From Paludisphaera mucosa (GTDB lineage: Bacteria > Planctomycetota > Planctomycetia > Isosphaerales > Isosphaeraceae): DNA of 64,000 nucleotides. Shown piece by piece: positions 43,908-53,053 of the stretch. Numbering within the stretch: the first letter of the stretch is position 1; every line of letters starts with the position of its first letter. The stretch spans positions 4,774,001-4,838,000 of the forward strand of contig NZ_JARRAG010000002.1 in assembly GCF_029589435.1 (NCBI RefSeq), written 5' to 3'. Under the pieces are notes generated by a model, which worked only from the letters and a program-made list of their open reading frames with translations, made no database searches and had not been told where the DNA came from. Both the position numbers and the translations under genes were made by a program.

Positions 43908-45248
43908 TCAGATCCCGAATTGCTTCCGCTTGCGATACAGGGTGCTCGGATCCATGCCGAGGATCCGCGCGGCCGCTTCGAGGCTGGGGGCGGCGGCCGT
44001 CACGCGGCGGATGTGCTCGACTTCCAGCCGTTCGAGGCTGATCGGCGCGCCGACTTCGACGGCGACGTGGGCCGGGTCGGCGGGCGGGATCGCGATCCGC
44101 TCGGGGAGGTCGGCCAGGCCGATCTCCGGCCCTTCGGCCAGCATCGCCGCCCGCTCGACGGCGTTTCGCAGCTCGCGGAGGTTGCCCGGCCAAGGGTGGC
44201 GGGCGAGCGCCGCGCGCGCCTCGGGGGTGAAGCGATCCAGGCGACGCGCGGTCTGGCGGGCGAAGAAGCCGAGGAGGTGGTCCGCCAGGTCGAGCAGGTC
44301 GGTGCGACGGCGGAGCGGCGGTAGGGTGATCTCGACGACGTTCAGGCGGTAGAGGAGGTCCTCGCGGAACGAGCCGCCCGCGACGGCCGCCTCGAGGTCG
44401 CGATTGGTGGCGGCGATCAGGCGTACGTCGGCCGCGCGGGTCTTGGCGTCGCCCACCCGCTCGTACTTCTTCTCCTGGAGGAACCGGAGCAGCTTGGGCT
44501 GCAGCGGCGTGGGCAGGTCGCCCACCTCGTCGAGGAACAGGGCGCCCCCCTCGGCCGCGGCGACCTTGCCGGCGGCGTCGCGGACGGCGCCCGTGAAGGC
44601 CCCCCGCACGTGGCCGAACAGCTCGCCTTCCAGCAGGTCCGCATTGAGGCTGGGGCAGCTCACCGTGACGAACGGGCCGTCGGCCCGCCCGCTCCAGGCG
44701 TGCAGGGCCCGCGCCAGCACGCCCTTGCCGGTCCCGCTCTCGCCGCGCAGCAGCACGGCCGCGTCGGCGGGGGCCACCCGACGCGCCAGGTCGAAGGCCC
44801 GCCGCATCGAGGGATCGGGGCTGTCCAGCTCGGCCTCGGGGATCTCGGCCCGGACCCGCTCTTCAAGGTCGGCGACGCGGTCGCGAAGACCTCGCACCCG
44901 GGCGACCCGCTCCAGGACGGCGCGGACCTGGGCGGGGGTGAAAGGCTTGGGCAGGTAATCGAAGGCCCCGCGCCGCATCGCCTGCACGGCCGAGTCGATC
45001 GAGGCGTAGGCGGTGATGACGACGATCGCCAGCCGGGGCGTCTGGCCCAGGAGCGGCTCGAGGAGTTCCAGGCCGGATTCGTCCCCGAGGCGTACGTCGA
45101 CCAACGCCACGTCGAAGGACCGCCGGCCGACGAGTTCGAGCGCCTCGGCCCCCGAGCCCGCCTCCTCGACGGCGTGGCCGACCGCTTCGAAGGTCGCGCG
45201 CAAGGTGCGCCGGATGTTCGGCTCGTCGTCGACGATCAGGATGTGCAT
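43908..45248 (-). CDS. NtrC-family sigma-54-dependent response regulator
   Basis: The 446-residue protein has a receiver domain (1-115; ILIVDDEPN, phosphoacceptor Asp51, Lys101 in YLPKPF). The AAA+ domain (about 140-375) has Walker A GESGTGKG (169-176), the sigma-54-contacting GAFTGA (216-221), Walker B ALFLDEVG (236-243) and an arginine-finger region. The Fis-type HTH occupies about 400-446 (LEAAARILGMDPSTLYRKRKQFG). It activates sigma-54 promoters by ATP-driven open-complex formation. The ATG at 45248 follows the family start; an earlier frame adds 16 unlikely residues. Its cognate kinase may be the one encoded downstream at 41397-43244, but a receiver-TPR protein competes for that role. 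Confidence 0.95.
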   Translation of the reverse strand: MHILIVDDEPNIRRTLRATFEAVGHAVEEAGSGAEALELVGRRSFDVALVDVRLGDESGLELLEPLLGQTPRLAIVVITAYASIDSAVQAMRRGAFDYLPKPFTPAQVRAVLERVARVRGLRDRVADLEERVRAEIPEAELDSPDPSMRRAFDLARRVAPADAAVLLRGESGTGKGVLARALHAWSGRADGPFVTVSCPSLNADLLEGELFGHVRGAFTGAVRDAAGKVAAAEGGALFLDEVGDLPTPLQPKLLRFLQEKKYERVGDAKTRAADVRLIAATNRDLEAAVAGGSFREDLLYRLNVVEITLPPLRRRTDLLDLADHLLGFFARQTARRLDRFTPEARAALARHPWPGNLRELRNAVERAAMLAEGPEIGLADLPERIAIPPADPAHVAVEVGAPISLERLEVEHIRRVTAAAPSLEAAARILGMDPSTLYRKRKQFGI

Positions 45249-45360
45249 GGCCGTCCCAAACTCCGGTCTTCCTCGCGAGCCCGCCCGACGTTCCATTGTC
45301 CACCGACTCGTGGGCCGGGCAAGGGCGGCTCGGCGTTCGCCATCCGGGCCGGATCGCGGC

Positions 45361-45885
45361 TCAACCGCGCCGGCACCGATCTTCGGCCGTCCTTCGGACC
45401 GCTCGCAGGGCGTCGAGGGTCCGCCCCCCGCTGCCGTCGTCGCTGCGTCGGGCGGAGGCGATCATCTCGTTCCAGCGTCTCAGGTCGGTGGTGGAGATCT
45501 TCCGGACGCTCGAATCCTTGGCCCATTCATGGCCGATGATCCTGCCCAGCTCGGCGACCTGCGCGGCGACGGATTGCCGGGCCGCTTCCGATTTCACCGC
45601 GCCCACGGTCACCTCGCCGAACTTGCGCCAGCCGTCCGACATCATGTTGCCGTCGTAGAAGGTCCGGACCCAGCCCCGGTACTGGCCCCAGGTCTGCACC
45701 TCCTGGTTCGAGCGATCGCTCCGGTAGGCCGCGAACGACTCGACGTCGTCGGGCGCGTTCGACGGCGCGGCCCTCGGGGCGACCGCGGCCGCGTCTTCCG
45801 TGGCGGCGGCTTCGGGGGCGGGCGTGCAAAGCGAGAGCAGGGTCATCAGGGCCGCCCAACCGCCGGCCCGCCTGGCGTGATCCAT
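45361..45885 (-). CDS. Exported hypothetical protein
   Basis: The 174-residue protein has a signal peptide (residues 1-28, hydrophobic GGWAALMTLLSL, then PEAAATE). The mature part is mainly helical and charged, with WGQYRGWVRTFYDGNMMSDGWRKFGEVTVGAV and VAELGRIIGHEWAKDSSVRKI. No family was recognised. It is upstream of the NtrC-type gene in the same direction, 112 bp away, so it could belong to the same signalling locus. Confidence 0.8.
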   Translation of the reverse strand: MDHARRAGGWAALMTLLSLCTPAPEAAATEDAAAVAPRAAPSNAPDDVESFAAYRSDRSNQEVQTWGQYRGWVRTFYDGNMMSDGWRKFGEVTVGAVKSEAARQSVAAQVAELGRIIGHEWAKDSSVRKISTTDLRRWNEMIASARRSDDGSGGRTLDALRAVRRTAEDRCRRG

Positions 45886-46119
45886 CTTTCTCTCCTTCCG
45901 AGTCTCGTGGTTCGTCTTTGCCGATCATGCTCACCGCATTCATCTCCATGCGGGACCCGATCGGACGAAATCCGATCGCCCGCCGGCGTCTCCCCTCGTC
46001 GGACGCCTCGCCCGGAAAATCCGTCGCGGGCCGACGTCCGTTCGGTTCGTCGATGGTGATAACCCCCTGACAGGGCCGGGCGTCGGCTCGATACGAGACC
46101 TCGCAGCGGGAGTTTCGCC

Positions 46120-47052
46120 ATGACGTGGTTCTACTGCCTGATCGCCGCGTTCGGGATGGCCGGGAAGGATGCCGCGGAGACGACGGATTGGATGAAGCCG
46201 GCGACGTGGCGGGGGAATTTCTGGGGGCCGGCGGCGACCCGCGCCCGGTCGACCGGAGAACTTCCGCCGCTCCCGACCAACCCGGCGATGACCCGTTGGG
46301 CGGATTGGGGCAAGGCCGTGCTCCGGGACGGGGACGTCGTCTTCCGGCTCGGCGACGCGAAGGCCCTGGGGGGCGCGTTCCCGCTCAGTCGGTTCATCTC
46401 CGCCGCCACGGGCAGCCGCTTCTCCCACACCGGCATCGTCGCGCTGGAAGAGGGCTCGCCGGTGGTCTACGATTGCTCGTCCGACGGCGTCCAGCGCCAG
46501 CCGTTCGAGGTCTGGATGCTCGACTGCGTGGGCGACCTCGGCGTCAAGCGGCTCAGGGCCGAGCACCGGAAGCACGTCGCCGGCATCCTCGGCTACTGCC
46601 GCGAGCAGTTCGAGCGACAGCTCCCCTTCGACTTCGAGTTCCGGCCCGACGACGCCGCTTTCTACTGCGTCGAACTCACGGAGAAGGCGTACCGATCCCA
46701 GGGGCTGAAGCTCGCCGAGCCGGTGCGGATCGGCGACTGGGAGAACCTGGGCCGCTATCCGCTGACCGCCGTCGCGACGCCGTTCGCCAGCAAGCTGTTC
46801 CTGACCCGGCCGATCAGCCTGGAGCAGCCCGTCTACCTGCCCGGGAACGACCGCGAGGGGGTGTGGTCGTCCCCCCTGCTGGAGAACGTCTACAGCGGGG
46901 AGACCCGAACGGACGCGAGGGCGAAGGCCGCCCGCATCGACCTGCGGGGAGACCTGGACATGATCTGGTACGCGGTCGCCTCGTTCCGCAACCGGGTGAA
47001 CGCCGTCGCGACCACGCCCGTCCCGGCCGCGAAGCCGCAAGCGGCCCCCTGA
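46120..47052 (+). CDS. YiiX-like permuted papain-fold (NlpC/P60-like) hydrolase
   Basis: The 310-residue protein has an N-terminal hydrophobic start. Its domain (about 68-250) has GDVVFRLGD, then [22 protein letters not shown] (His103) and [11 protein letters not shown] (Cys183). In permuted NlpC/P60 proteins such as YiiX the His comes before the Cys, as here. These enzymes cleave amide bonds in cell wall peptides or modify lipids or proteins. The substrate is unknown. The ATG at 46120 starts the hydrophobic segment. The gene is divergent from the 45361-45885 gene. Confidence 0.85.
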   Translation: MTWFYCLIAAFGMAGKDAAETTDWMKPATWRGNFWGPAATRARSTGELPPLPTNPAMTRWADWGKAVLRDGDVVFRLGDAKALGGAFPLSRFISAATGSRFSHTGIVALEEGSPVVYDCSSDGVQRQPFEVWMLDCVGDLGVKRLRAEHRKHVAGILGYCREQFERQLPFDFEFRPDDAAFYCVELTEKAYRSQGLKLAEPVRIGDWENLGRYPLTAVATPFASKLFLTRPISLEQPVYLPGNDREGVWSSPLLENVYSGETRTDARAKAARIDLRGDLDMIWYAVASFRNRVNAVATTPVPAAKPQAAP

Positions 47053-47162
47053 ACACAGACCGACTGCGACGCGGGGCGATCGACCGGGGGCGTCGGGTCG
47101 ACGCCCCGCATGGATCGCCGCGCGTCGTCGAACATACGGTCGTCGGTTCGGTCCGGGAGGGG

Positions 47163-47463
47163 ATGACCCTTTACCGGCCGTTTCGACGCGCGTTACAGTC
47201 CGCGGTCAAGGCGGCCGTCCAGCACGTCGACGCAGAGGACTCGCCGCCCGGCTCGATGAACGGACGGGTCGAACTGATCAAGCCGGCCCTGGTCGACGCC
47301 CGGCGACAAGCTCGACGTCGTCATCAAGGCGAACGTCCGGCGCCGCGTCGGCCAGCTCGGGATCATGGGGCCGGTCCTCCCGGGGAAGCTCAAGTCCGGC
47401 GGCCCCAAGGTCGTCGGCGGCGTCGACGACCTGGCCTCGGGCGAGGTCGAGATCCTCGCCTGA
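47163..47463 (+). pseudogene. Frameshifted small gene, function unknown
   Basis: From the ATG at 47163 one frame reads [20 protein letters not shown] and then [15 protein letters not shown]. From about 47305 the protein-like sequence continues in the next frame as [20 protein letters not shown], ends with [21 protein letters not shown] and stops at 47461. A one-base shift near 47305 joins them into a protein of about 100 residues. It is either a recent pseudogene or a sequence error; no family was recognised. Confidence 0.5.
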
Positions 47464-47520
47464 GCGGACGCGCCGCAGCGTCCCCCATCGCGGAAAACAC
47501 CGAGAAAGCAGAAAATCACG

Positions 47521-48630
47521 ATGCGAAATCGATCCGGATTGGCGGTCGCCTGGCTGGTCTTCGCCCTCGCGGCGATGCAGGGCGAGCCGGCCCGCGCGCA
47601 GTGGGATTTCCCCGGCGGGTTCGGCGACTGGGGCTGGGGGGGGTGGGGAGGCGGAGCGACCGTGGCGGGAGACCAGGCGCGGGGCCTGGGGACGTTCGCG
47701 CAGGGGGCCGGCTTCTACAACAAGCAGACCGCCATCGCCGACTCGATCAACGTCGATACGGTCATGCGCTGGAACGACTACGTCTTCGAGTCGCAGAGGC
47801 TCGCGAACCAGGCCCGGCTCCGGAGGATGGCGCAGCGGCGCGAGGCGAACACCGAACGCCTCGAAGACGCCCAGAAGCGCCTGCGGGATCAGCCCACGCC
47901 GCGCGACGTCACCCAGGGCGACGCGCTCAACGCCGCCCTGGACGAGATCAACAATCCCCGGATCTACGCCAAGGCCCTCCGCGCGGCGACGGTCCGGGTC
48001 GGCGGCGACGTCATCCGGAACATCCCGTTCCGGTACAACGCCGCCATGATCACGATCGGCCTGCACCAGCTGGCCACGGACGCCCTGCCCGCGCCCCTCC
48101 TCAGGCCCGAGTTCGCGAAGGACTTCGAGGCGATCAAGGCCCTCGACCTGCAGATCCTCGCCCAGGTCGACGAGAACGAGGCGGCCGATCCCGCGACCGT
48201 CCGGAAACTGCTGGACGCCATCTACGACGCCGAGGGGACGGCCGCCGCGATCCTGCCTCGCGGCAGCCTCGACCAGAAGCAGGCCGACCGCTACCTGAAG
48301 GCCCTGCACGGCCTGGTCGTCATGCTCAAGGCCCCCAACATCGAGTCGCTCGCGGCGGGCGCCGACAGGCGACCCGACGCGACCCTCGGCGAACTCCTGA
48401 CCTTCATGAACGCGTTCAACCTGCGCTTCGGCGTGGCGTCGACCCCTACGCAGCGCGTCCACTACAACGCCCTGCACAGCCAGCTCGTCGCACTGCGAGA
48501 CGAGGTCAGCCCGCCCACGGGCGTCATGGCGACGATCACGAGCCTCCCCGGCTCCGCGAGCAGCTGGATCCAGGGCTTCTTCTCGGGGATGAGCTACGAC
48601 GACCTGCGGAAGGCCGCCCCTCGACCGTAG
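47521..48630 (+). CDS. Exported Gly-rich protein, paralogue of 59506-60642
   Basis: The 369-residue protein has a signal peptide (residues 1-27, ending PARAQ) and a Gly/Trp-rich segment ([23 protein letters not shown]). A helical region (about 60-215) has [16 protein letters not shown] and [16 protein letters not shown]. The conserved C-terminal region has [22 protein letters not shown] and [10 protein letters not shown]. The protein at 59506-60642 (minus strand) shares the same order and many of the same words ([41 protein letters not shown]). No known domain was recognised. A lineage-specific surface or periplasmic protein is likely. Confidence 0.88.
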   Translation: MRNRSGLAVAWLVFALAAMQGEPARAQWDFPGGFGDWGWGGWGGGATVAGDQARGLGTFAQGAGFYNKQTAIADSINVDTVMRWNDYVFESQRLANQARLRRMAQRREANTERLEDAQKRLRDQPTPRDVTQGDALNAALDEINNPRIYAKALRAATVRVGGDVIRNIPFRYNAAMITIGLHQLATDALPAPLLRPEFAKDFEAIKALDLQILAQVDENEAADPATVRKLLDAIYDAEGTAAAILPRGSLDQKQADRYLKALHGLVVMLKAPNIESLAAGADRRPDATLGELLTFMNAFNLRFGVASTPTQRVHYNALHSQLVALRDEVSPPTGVMATITSLPGSASSWIQGFFSGMSYDDLRKAAPRP

Positions 48631-48746
48631 CCGCGCCGCCGAAGTCCGACTCCTGGCGAAACCGACGCCGGCCGAATACCCTGGACCGACGGCGTCCGCG
48701 CCAGCGGCGCGAGGTCCAGGTATTCCTTCAGCCGGGGAGTCGTGGG

Positions 48747-49742
48747 ATGGGGAAAGCGATCGTCTGCGCGGCCTGGCTCGGCGCCCTGGCGGCCTCGGCC
48801 CTCGCCCAGGAGAAGGGCCCGTCGCCGCCGAGCCCGGATTCCCAGTACCGGCTGGGGCCCGACTCCCTCCCCCAGGAGGGCGTCCCGAAGGGGGAGATCC
48901 GCGGGCCGTACACCCTCCCCAGCCAGGCCTACCCGGGCACCCAGCACACGTACTGGGTCTACGTCCCGGCGCAGTACGATCCCGCCGCGCCGGCGGCCCT
49001 GATGGTCTTCCAGGACGGCCAGGCGTTCAAGGACGAGAAGGGCGACATGCGGGCCCAGAACGTGATGGACAACCTGATCTACCGGCGCGAGATCCCGGTC
49101 ATGATCGGCGTCTTCATCAACCCGGGCCGACGGCCCGACCAGCCCGAGCCGACCCCCCGGAACTGGGGCGACCGCGACACCAACCGGCCGACCGAATACA
49201 ACTCGCTCGACGACCGGTACGCGCGGGTGATCACCGAGGAGCTGACCCCGGCCCTGCGGAAGGACTTCGCCATCTCGGACGACCCCGAGATGCACGGCAT
49301 CGGCGGGTCGAGCTCGGGGGCCATCGCGGCGTTCACCGTCGCCTGGGAGCGGCCGGACCACTTCCGCAAGGTGCTGAGCAACGTCGGCAGCTTCGTGGAC
49401 CTGCGCGGCGGTCACGTCTATCCGGAGAAGGTCATGGAGGCCGACAAGAAGCCGATCCGGGTCTACCTCTGCGACGGCCGCAACGACAACCGCGGCCTCC
49501 GCGGCGGCAAGTACGACGAGAAGCGGGACTGGTTCCTCCAGAACGTCCGTCTGATGAAGGCCCTGACGCAGAAGGGCTACGACGTGAACTACGCCTGGGG
49601 CATGAACGGCCACGGACAGAAGTTCGGCGGCGCGATCCTGCCCGACATGATGCGTTGGCTCTGGCGCGACGGCCCGGTCTCCACCGACCCGAACGACGCC
49701 GTCGAACGCGGCTTCCGGCCGCCGGCCGCGAAGAAAGAATGA
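48747..49742 (+). CDS. Secreted esterase of the enterochelin-esterase/esterase-D type fold
   Basis: The 331-residue protein has a signal peptide (residues 1-20, ending ALAQ) and an alpha/beta-hydrolase of the putative esterase family. Motifs are [21 protein letters not shown], the nucleophile elbow [13 protein letters not shown] (Ser189 in GSSSG), [12 protein letters not shown] and NGHGQKFGG, which carries the likely catalytic His. Members hydrolyse ester bonds in siderophores, acylated sugars or xylan. The start at 48747 begins the signal peptide; the very long open frame upstream on the same strand is not coding. The fusion protein 105 bp downstream may work on related carbohydrates. Confidence 0.9.
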   Translation: MGKAIVCAAWLGALAASALAQEKGPSPPSPDSQYRLGPDSLPQEGVPKGEIRGPYTLPSQAYPGTQHTYWVYVPAQYDPAAPAALMVFQDGQAFKDEKGDMRAQNVMDNLIYRREIPVMIGVFINPGRRPDQPEPTPRNWGDRDTNRPTEYNSLDDRYARVITEELTPALRKDFAISDDPEMHGIGGSSSGAIAAFTVAWERPDHFRKVLSNVGSFVDLRGGHVYPEKVMEADKKPIRVYLCDGRNDNRGLRGGKYDEKRDWFLQNVRLMKALTQKGYDVNYAWGMNGHGQKFGGAILPDMMRWLWRDGPVSTDPNDAVERGFRPPAAKKE

Positions 49743-49847
49743 GGAGCGCCGGCTGGGCGCCGCCCCTTTGACGGCGGTCGCGGGGGGCGACACAATCGGG
49801 GCGATCCTCGCCCGGAACGACCCGACCAGGAACCGGAGAGCCCGACC

Positions 49848-51302
49848 ATGACGCGACGCCTGCTCCTCATCCCGGCCTTGATCCTCGCATTCGCCGCCCC
49901 GGGGGCGACCGGCCGCGCCGAGGACGGGGGCTGGACTCCGCTCTTCGACGGCAAGTCGCTCGACGGCTGGAAGGTCAACGGCGGTCGCGCCGAGTACCGG
50001 GTCGAGGGCGGGGCGATCGTCGGCAAGACGGTGGAGGGGAGCCCGAACACCTTCCTCTGCAAGGGGGACTTCAAGGACTTCGTGCTGGAGCTGGAGGTCC
50101 GCTGCGACCCCCGGCTCAACTCGGGCGTGCAGGTCCGCAGCCACGAGAACCGCCAGCGGGCGGGCGTCGTCTACGGCCCCCAGTGCGAGGTCGCCCGCAA
50201 GGAGACCGGCACGGCGGGACGGTTCTACGACGAGGGCCGCCGGGGCCAGTGGCTGGCCGAGATCGAGCCGGCGGCGAAGGCCGCCTTCGACGACGACGGC
50301 TGGAACCGCTACCGGATCGTCGTGCAGGGCGACCGCTACCGATCGTGGATCAACGGCGCGCCGGCCAGCGACTTCCGGGACGGGAAGGACGAGCGCGGCC
50401 TCATCGGGCTGCAGGTCCACGGCATCGCCAAGGGCGAGGGGCCGTACGAGGTCCGCTGGCGCGACGTCCGCATCCGCGAGCTGAAGCCGGGCGAAAAGGT
50501 CGCCTCGGCGGCGACGCCCGGCCCGCGGGTCCGTCGCGACGTCGCCTACGCCGGGACGACGAACCCTCGGCAGACGCTCGACGTGTTCGCGCCGGCCGAC
50601 GGAGATCGTCATCCCATCGTCTTCTGGATCCACGGAGGCGGCTGGCAGGCGGGCGACAAGGCCGAGGTGCAGGTGAAGCCCCAGGCGTTCGTGGATCGGG
50701 GCTGCGTCTTCGTCTCGGCGGGCTACCGATTGATCCCCGAGGCGACGATCGACGAGATGGCCGGCGACCTGGCGAAGGCCCTGCGCCACGTCCGCGACCA
50801 CGCCGGAGAGTACGGCGGCGACCCCGACGCGGTCTTCGTGATGGGCCACTCCGCCGGGGCCCAGCTCGCCGCCCTCCTCTGCACGGACCTCCGCTACCTG
50901 GAGGCCGAGGGGCTCTCGCCGGCGATGCTCAAGGGCTGCGTACCGGTCGACGGCGACACCTACGACGTGCCGTTGCAGGTGGCGACCGTCGAGGACCGTC
51001 GGGCGCAGAGCTACCGGCGGAAGTTCGGCGACGAGGCGAGCCAGAGGCGCCTGTCGCCCATCGCGCACGTCGCCTCCGGCAAGGGCGTCCCGCCCTTCCT
51101 GATCCTCCACGTCGCGGGCCATCCCGAGACCACGAAGCAATCCAATCGTCTCGTCGAGGCGTTGAAGGGGGCGGGCGTCCCGGCGACGGCCTTCCCCGCC
51201 GAGGGCAAGGACCACGGGACGATCAACGCCGACCTGGGCGCGCCGGGCGACGCGGCGACGAAGGCGGTGTTCGCGTTCCTGGACGAGGCGTCGAAGAAGT
51301 GA
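49848..51302 (+). CDS. DUF1080 (3-keto-disaccharide hydrolase) fused to alpha/beta hydrolase
   Basis: The 484-residue exported protein has a signal peptide (1-24). Residues 27-215 are DUF1080-like (WTPLFDGKSLDGWKVNGGRAEYRVEGGAIVG, FVLELEVRCDPRLNSGVQVRS, GLIGLQVHG), the domain linked to cleavage of 3-keto-glycosides. Residues 225-484 form an esterase/lipase alpha/beta hydrolase with HGGGW (about 262), the nucleophile motif GHSAG (near 334) and KDHGTI near the C-terminus with the catalytic His. Both domains are usually separate proteins. The fusion suggests attack on a glycoside that also carries an ester. It follows the esterase gene by 105 bp. Confidence 0.92.
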   Translation: MTRRLLLIPALILAFAAPGATGRAEDGGWTPLFDGKSLDGWKVNGGRAEYRVEGGAIVGKTVEGSPNTFLCKGDFKDFVLELEVRCDPRLNSGVQVRSHENRQRAGVVYGPQCEVARKETGTAGRFYDEGRRGQWLAEIEPAAKAAFDDDGWNRYRIVVQGDRYRSWINGAPASDFRDGKDERGLIGLQVHGIAKGEGPYEVRWRDVRIRELKPGEKVASAATPGPRVRRDVAYAGTTNPRQTLDVFAPADGDRHPIVFWIHGGGWQAGDKAEVQVKPQAFVDRGCVFVSAGYRLIPEATIDEMAGDLAKALRHVRDHAGEYGGDPDAVFVMGHSAGAQLAALLCTDLRYLEAEGLSPAMLKGCVPVDGDTYDVPLQVATVEDRRAQSYRRKFGDEASQRRLSPIAHVASGKGVPPFLILHVAGHPETTKQSNRLVEALKGAGVPATAFPAEGKDHGTINADLGAPGDAATKAVFAFLDEASKK

Positions 51303-51345
51303 CGAGGGATCTCGCGGGCGGCGGGACGGGACGGGCGGAAGACTC

Positions 51346-52041
51346 ATGGACGATCACACCTTCGGCCCCGGGCCGACCCCGGACACCGTCCGGACCGCCG
51401 ACGGCCGGGTCCACGCCGCGCCGGAGGGATGGTCGCTCCTCCCTCCCGGCGACCCCGGGCTGACTCGCCGGGTGAAGGCCGCCGGCGATCACTGGGTCGT
51501 GCAGGAGAAGCGCGGCCGGAAGGTGTTCTCCCGCGGCGTCTGGGCGGCGTCGGCGACCATCGACCGGATCCGGGCCGAGCTGGACGCCGAGCGGTCCACC
51601 GAAGCCTACGCCCGTCGGAGGCAGGCCGACGCCCGCCGCCGCGACGACGTCCAGGCCGCCTACGTCGAAGACTTCCGCGGGGCCGTGACGGCGTTCCTCG
51701 GCTTCGATCCCGCTCACGCCGACGTCGCCGATCGGCTGGCCCTGGCCGTCGCCGAGCATGCCACGCCGGTCGGCAGCGGCACGGTCGCCCGGACGGAGCG
51801 CATCCCAGTCGAGCAGCGGGCCGAGGCCGCCGTCATCGCCTGGCTGCGGCACCGGACCACCGGCTACGACGGCATGGCGATCCCGAAGAAGAAGGGCGCG
51901 CGGCGAGAGGTCCGCCGAATGTTCGCCCGCCGCTCCCAGGAGCTGTTGCAGCGGTACCGTCGCGGCGAGCCGGTCGACGACGCGTGCCCGCTGAAGCGGG
52001 CGCTGACGACCAACGACGGCGACCGAACGATCGTCGAGTGA
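51346..52041 (+). CDS. DUF2293 domain protein
   Basis: The 231-residue protein has a C-terminal DUF2293 region (about 145-225; RAEAAVIAWLRHRTTGYDGMAIPKKKG, REVRRMFARRSQELLQRYR), which fits the family pattern of a basic helical domain. The N-terminal part (about 1-80) is a beta-rich region with DHWVVQEKRGRKVFSRG. The function of the family is unknown. It lies 43 bp after the DUF1080 fusion gene, but a shared job is not evident. No signal peptide. Confidence 0.85.
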   Translation: MDDHTFGPGPTPDTVRTADGRVHAAPEGWSLLPPGDPGLTRRVKAAGDHWVVQEKRGRKVFSRGVWAASATIDRIRAELDAERSTEAYARRRQADARRRDDVQAAYVEDFRGAVTAFLGFDPAHADVADRLALAVAEHATPVGSGTVARTERIPVEQRAEAAVIAWLRHRTTGYDGMAIPKKKGARREVRRMFARRSQELLQRYRRGEPVDDACPLKRALTTNDGDRTIVE

Positions 52042-52165
52042 ATCCGAACCTCGTCGACCCCGTCGATGTCCTCCTCCGTGGTCCGATCGTCCCGGCGAGT
52101 TTGCACCATCCGAAGGAGGTGTGCCATGCGGCCCGATTTCGACGAAGCGCCCTGCTTTCGAGGTG

Positions 52166-52365
52166 ATGTCCAAGCGTCGCAGGGGGTATCCTCAGCGAAG
52201 CCCAGGTCAAGCGCGGCCGCCGGGTCGTCCACGGCGACAAGGAGCTGAGCGAGAAGCTCGGCCGCAACGACCTCTGCCCCTGCGGCAGCGGTCGCCTGTT
52301 CAAGAAGTGCTGCCGCGACGCCGGCTGCTTTCGACGGCGTCGGGCGCGACCATTACGAGCGATGA
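52166..52365 (+). pseudogene. Frameshifted SEC-C motif protein gene
   Basis: The gene begins MSKRRRGY at 52166, then one extra C near 52190 shifts the frame to [22 protein letters not shown]. The diagnostic SEC-C motif follows, [18 protein letters not shown] (Cys-x-Cys-x8-Cys-Cys zinc ligands). A second shift near 52330 restores [11 protein letters not shown] and the stop at 52363. The intact product would be about 65 residues. SEC-C motifs bind zinc and occur in SecA and many small proteins. Two lesions make it nonfunctional unless the sequence is in error. Confidence 0.65.
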
Positions 52366-52393
52366 TCGGCGCGACGGAGGGATCGATCGAGCC

Positions 52394-53053
52394 ATGTACG
52401 TCCCCGCCTCCTTCGCCGAGACCGACGCGGCCAGGCTGAACGATTTCATGAGGCGGCACGGCTTCGCCCTCCTCACCTCGCACGGCGAGGGCGGGCTGGT
52501 CGCCAGCCATCTGCCGCTGTTGCTCGACGCGGACGCCGGCCCGCGCGGCCGGCTGATCGGGCACATGGCCAGGGCCAACCCGCAGTGGCGACTTGTCGAG
52601 GGCGAGGTCATGGCCGTCTTCTCCGGGCCGCACGCCTACGTCTCGCCGTCGTGGTACGAGGAGGCGGGGACCGTCCCGACCTGGAACTACGCCGCCGTCC
52701 ACGCCTACGGCGTCTTCCGCCTCGTCGAGGATCGGGAAGGCCTCCTGGACGTCCTGCGACGGTCGGTCGCGACCTACGAGGGCCCGAGGCCCGAGCCCTG
52801 GCGGTTCGACGAGGCGGACCCGCAGGTCGAGATGATGCTCAGGGCCATCGTGGGGTTCCGCATCGAGATCACCCGGCTGGAGGGCAAGTGGAAGCTCTCG
52901 CAGAACCACCCGGAGGGCCGTCGCAGAAAGGTGATCCGGGCCCTGGCCGCGCGGCCGGACGAGGATTCGCGCGCGATCGCCGGGATGATGGAGGAAGCGA
53001 TGGTCGAGGCCGGAAGATCGCCCGACGGACCATCGAAGGGGCCTCGATCGTGA
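52394..53053 (+). CDS. PaiB-like FMN-binding negative transcriptional regulator
   Basis: The 219-residue protein has the split-barrel flavin-binding fold of the PaiB family. It starts [11 protein letters not shown], then [65 protein letters not shown] and [14 protein letters not shown]. PaiB of Bacillus affects sporulation and protease genes; many homologues are probably flavin or heme oxidoreductases. The ATG at 52394 follows GGAGGG by 12 nt. Its stop overlaps a GTG (GTGA) that starts the TPR-AAA gene. Confidence 0.92.
   Translation: MYVPASFAETDAARLNDFMRRHGFALLTSHGEGGLVASHLPLLLDADAGPRGRLIGHMARANPQWRLVEGEVMAVFSGPHAYVSPSWYEEAGTVPTWNYAAVHAYGVFRLVEDREGLLDVLRRSVATYEGPRPEPWRFDEADPQVEMMLRAIVGFRIEITRLEGKWKLSQNHPEGRRRKVIRALAARPDEDSRAIAGMMEEAMVEAGRSPDGPSKGPRS

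Noticed and set aside
46125-49742. A 1205-codon open frame on the plus strand
   Set aside because: It runs out of frame through two well-supported genes and only its last 331 codons (from 48747) are a real gene; the rest is an open shadow caused by high GC.
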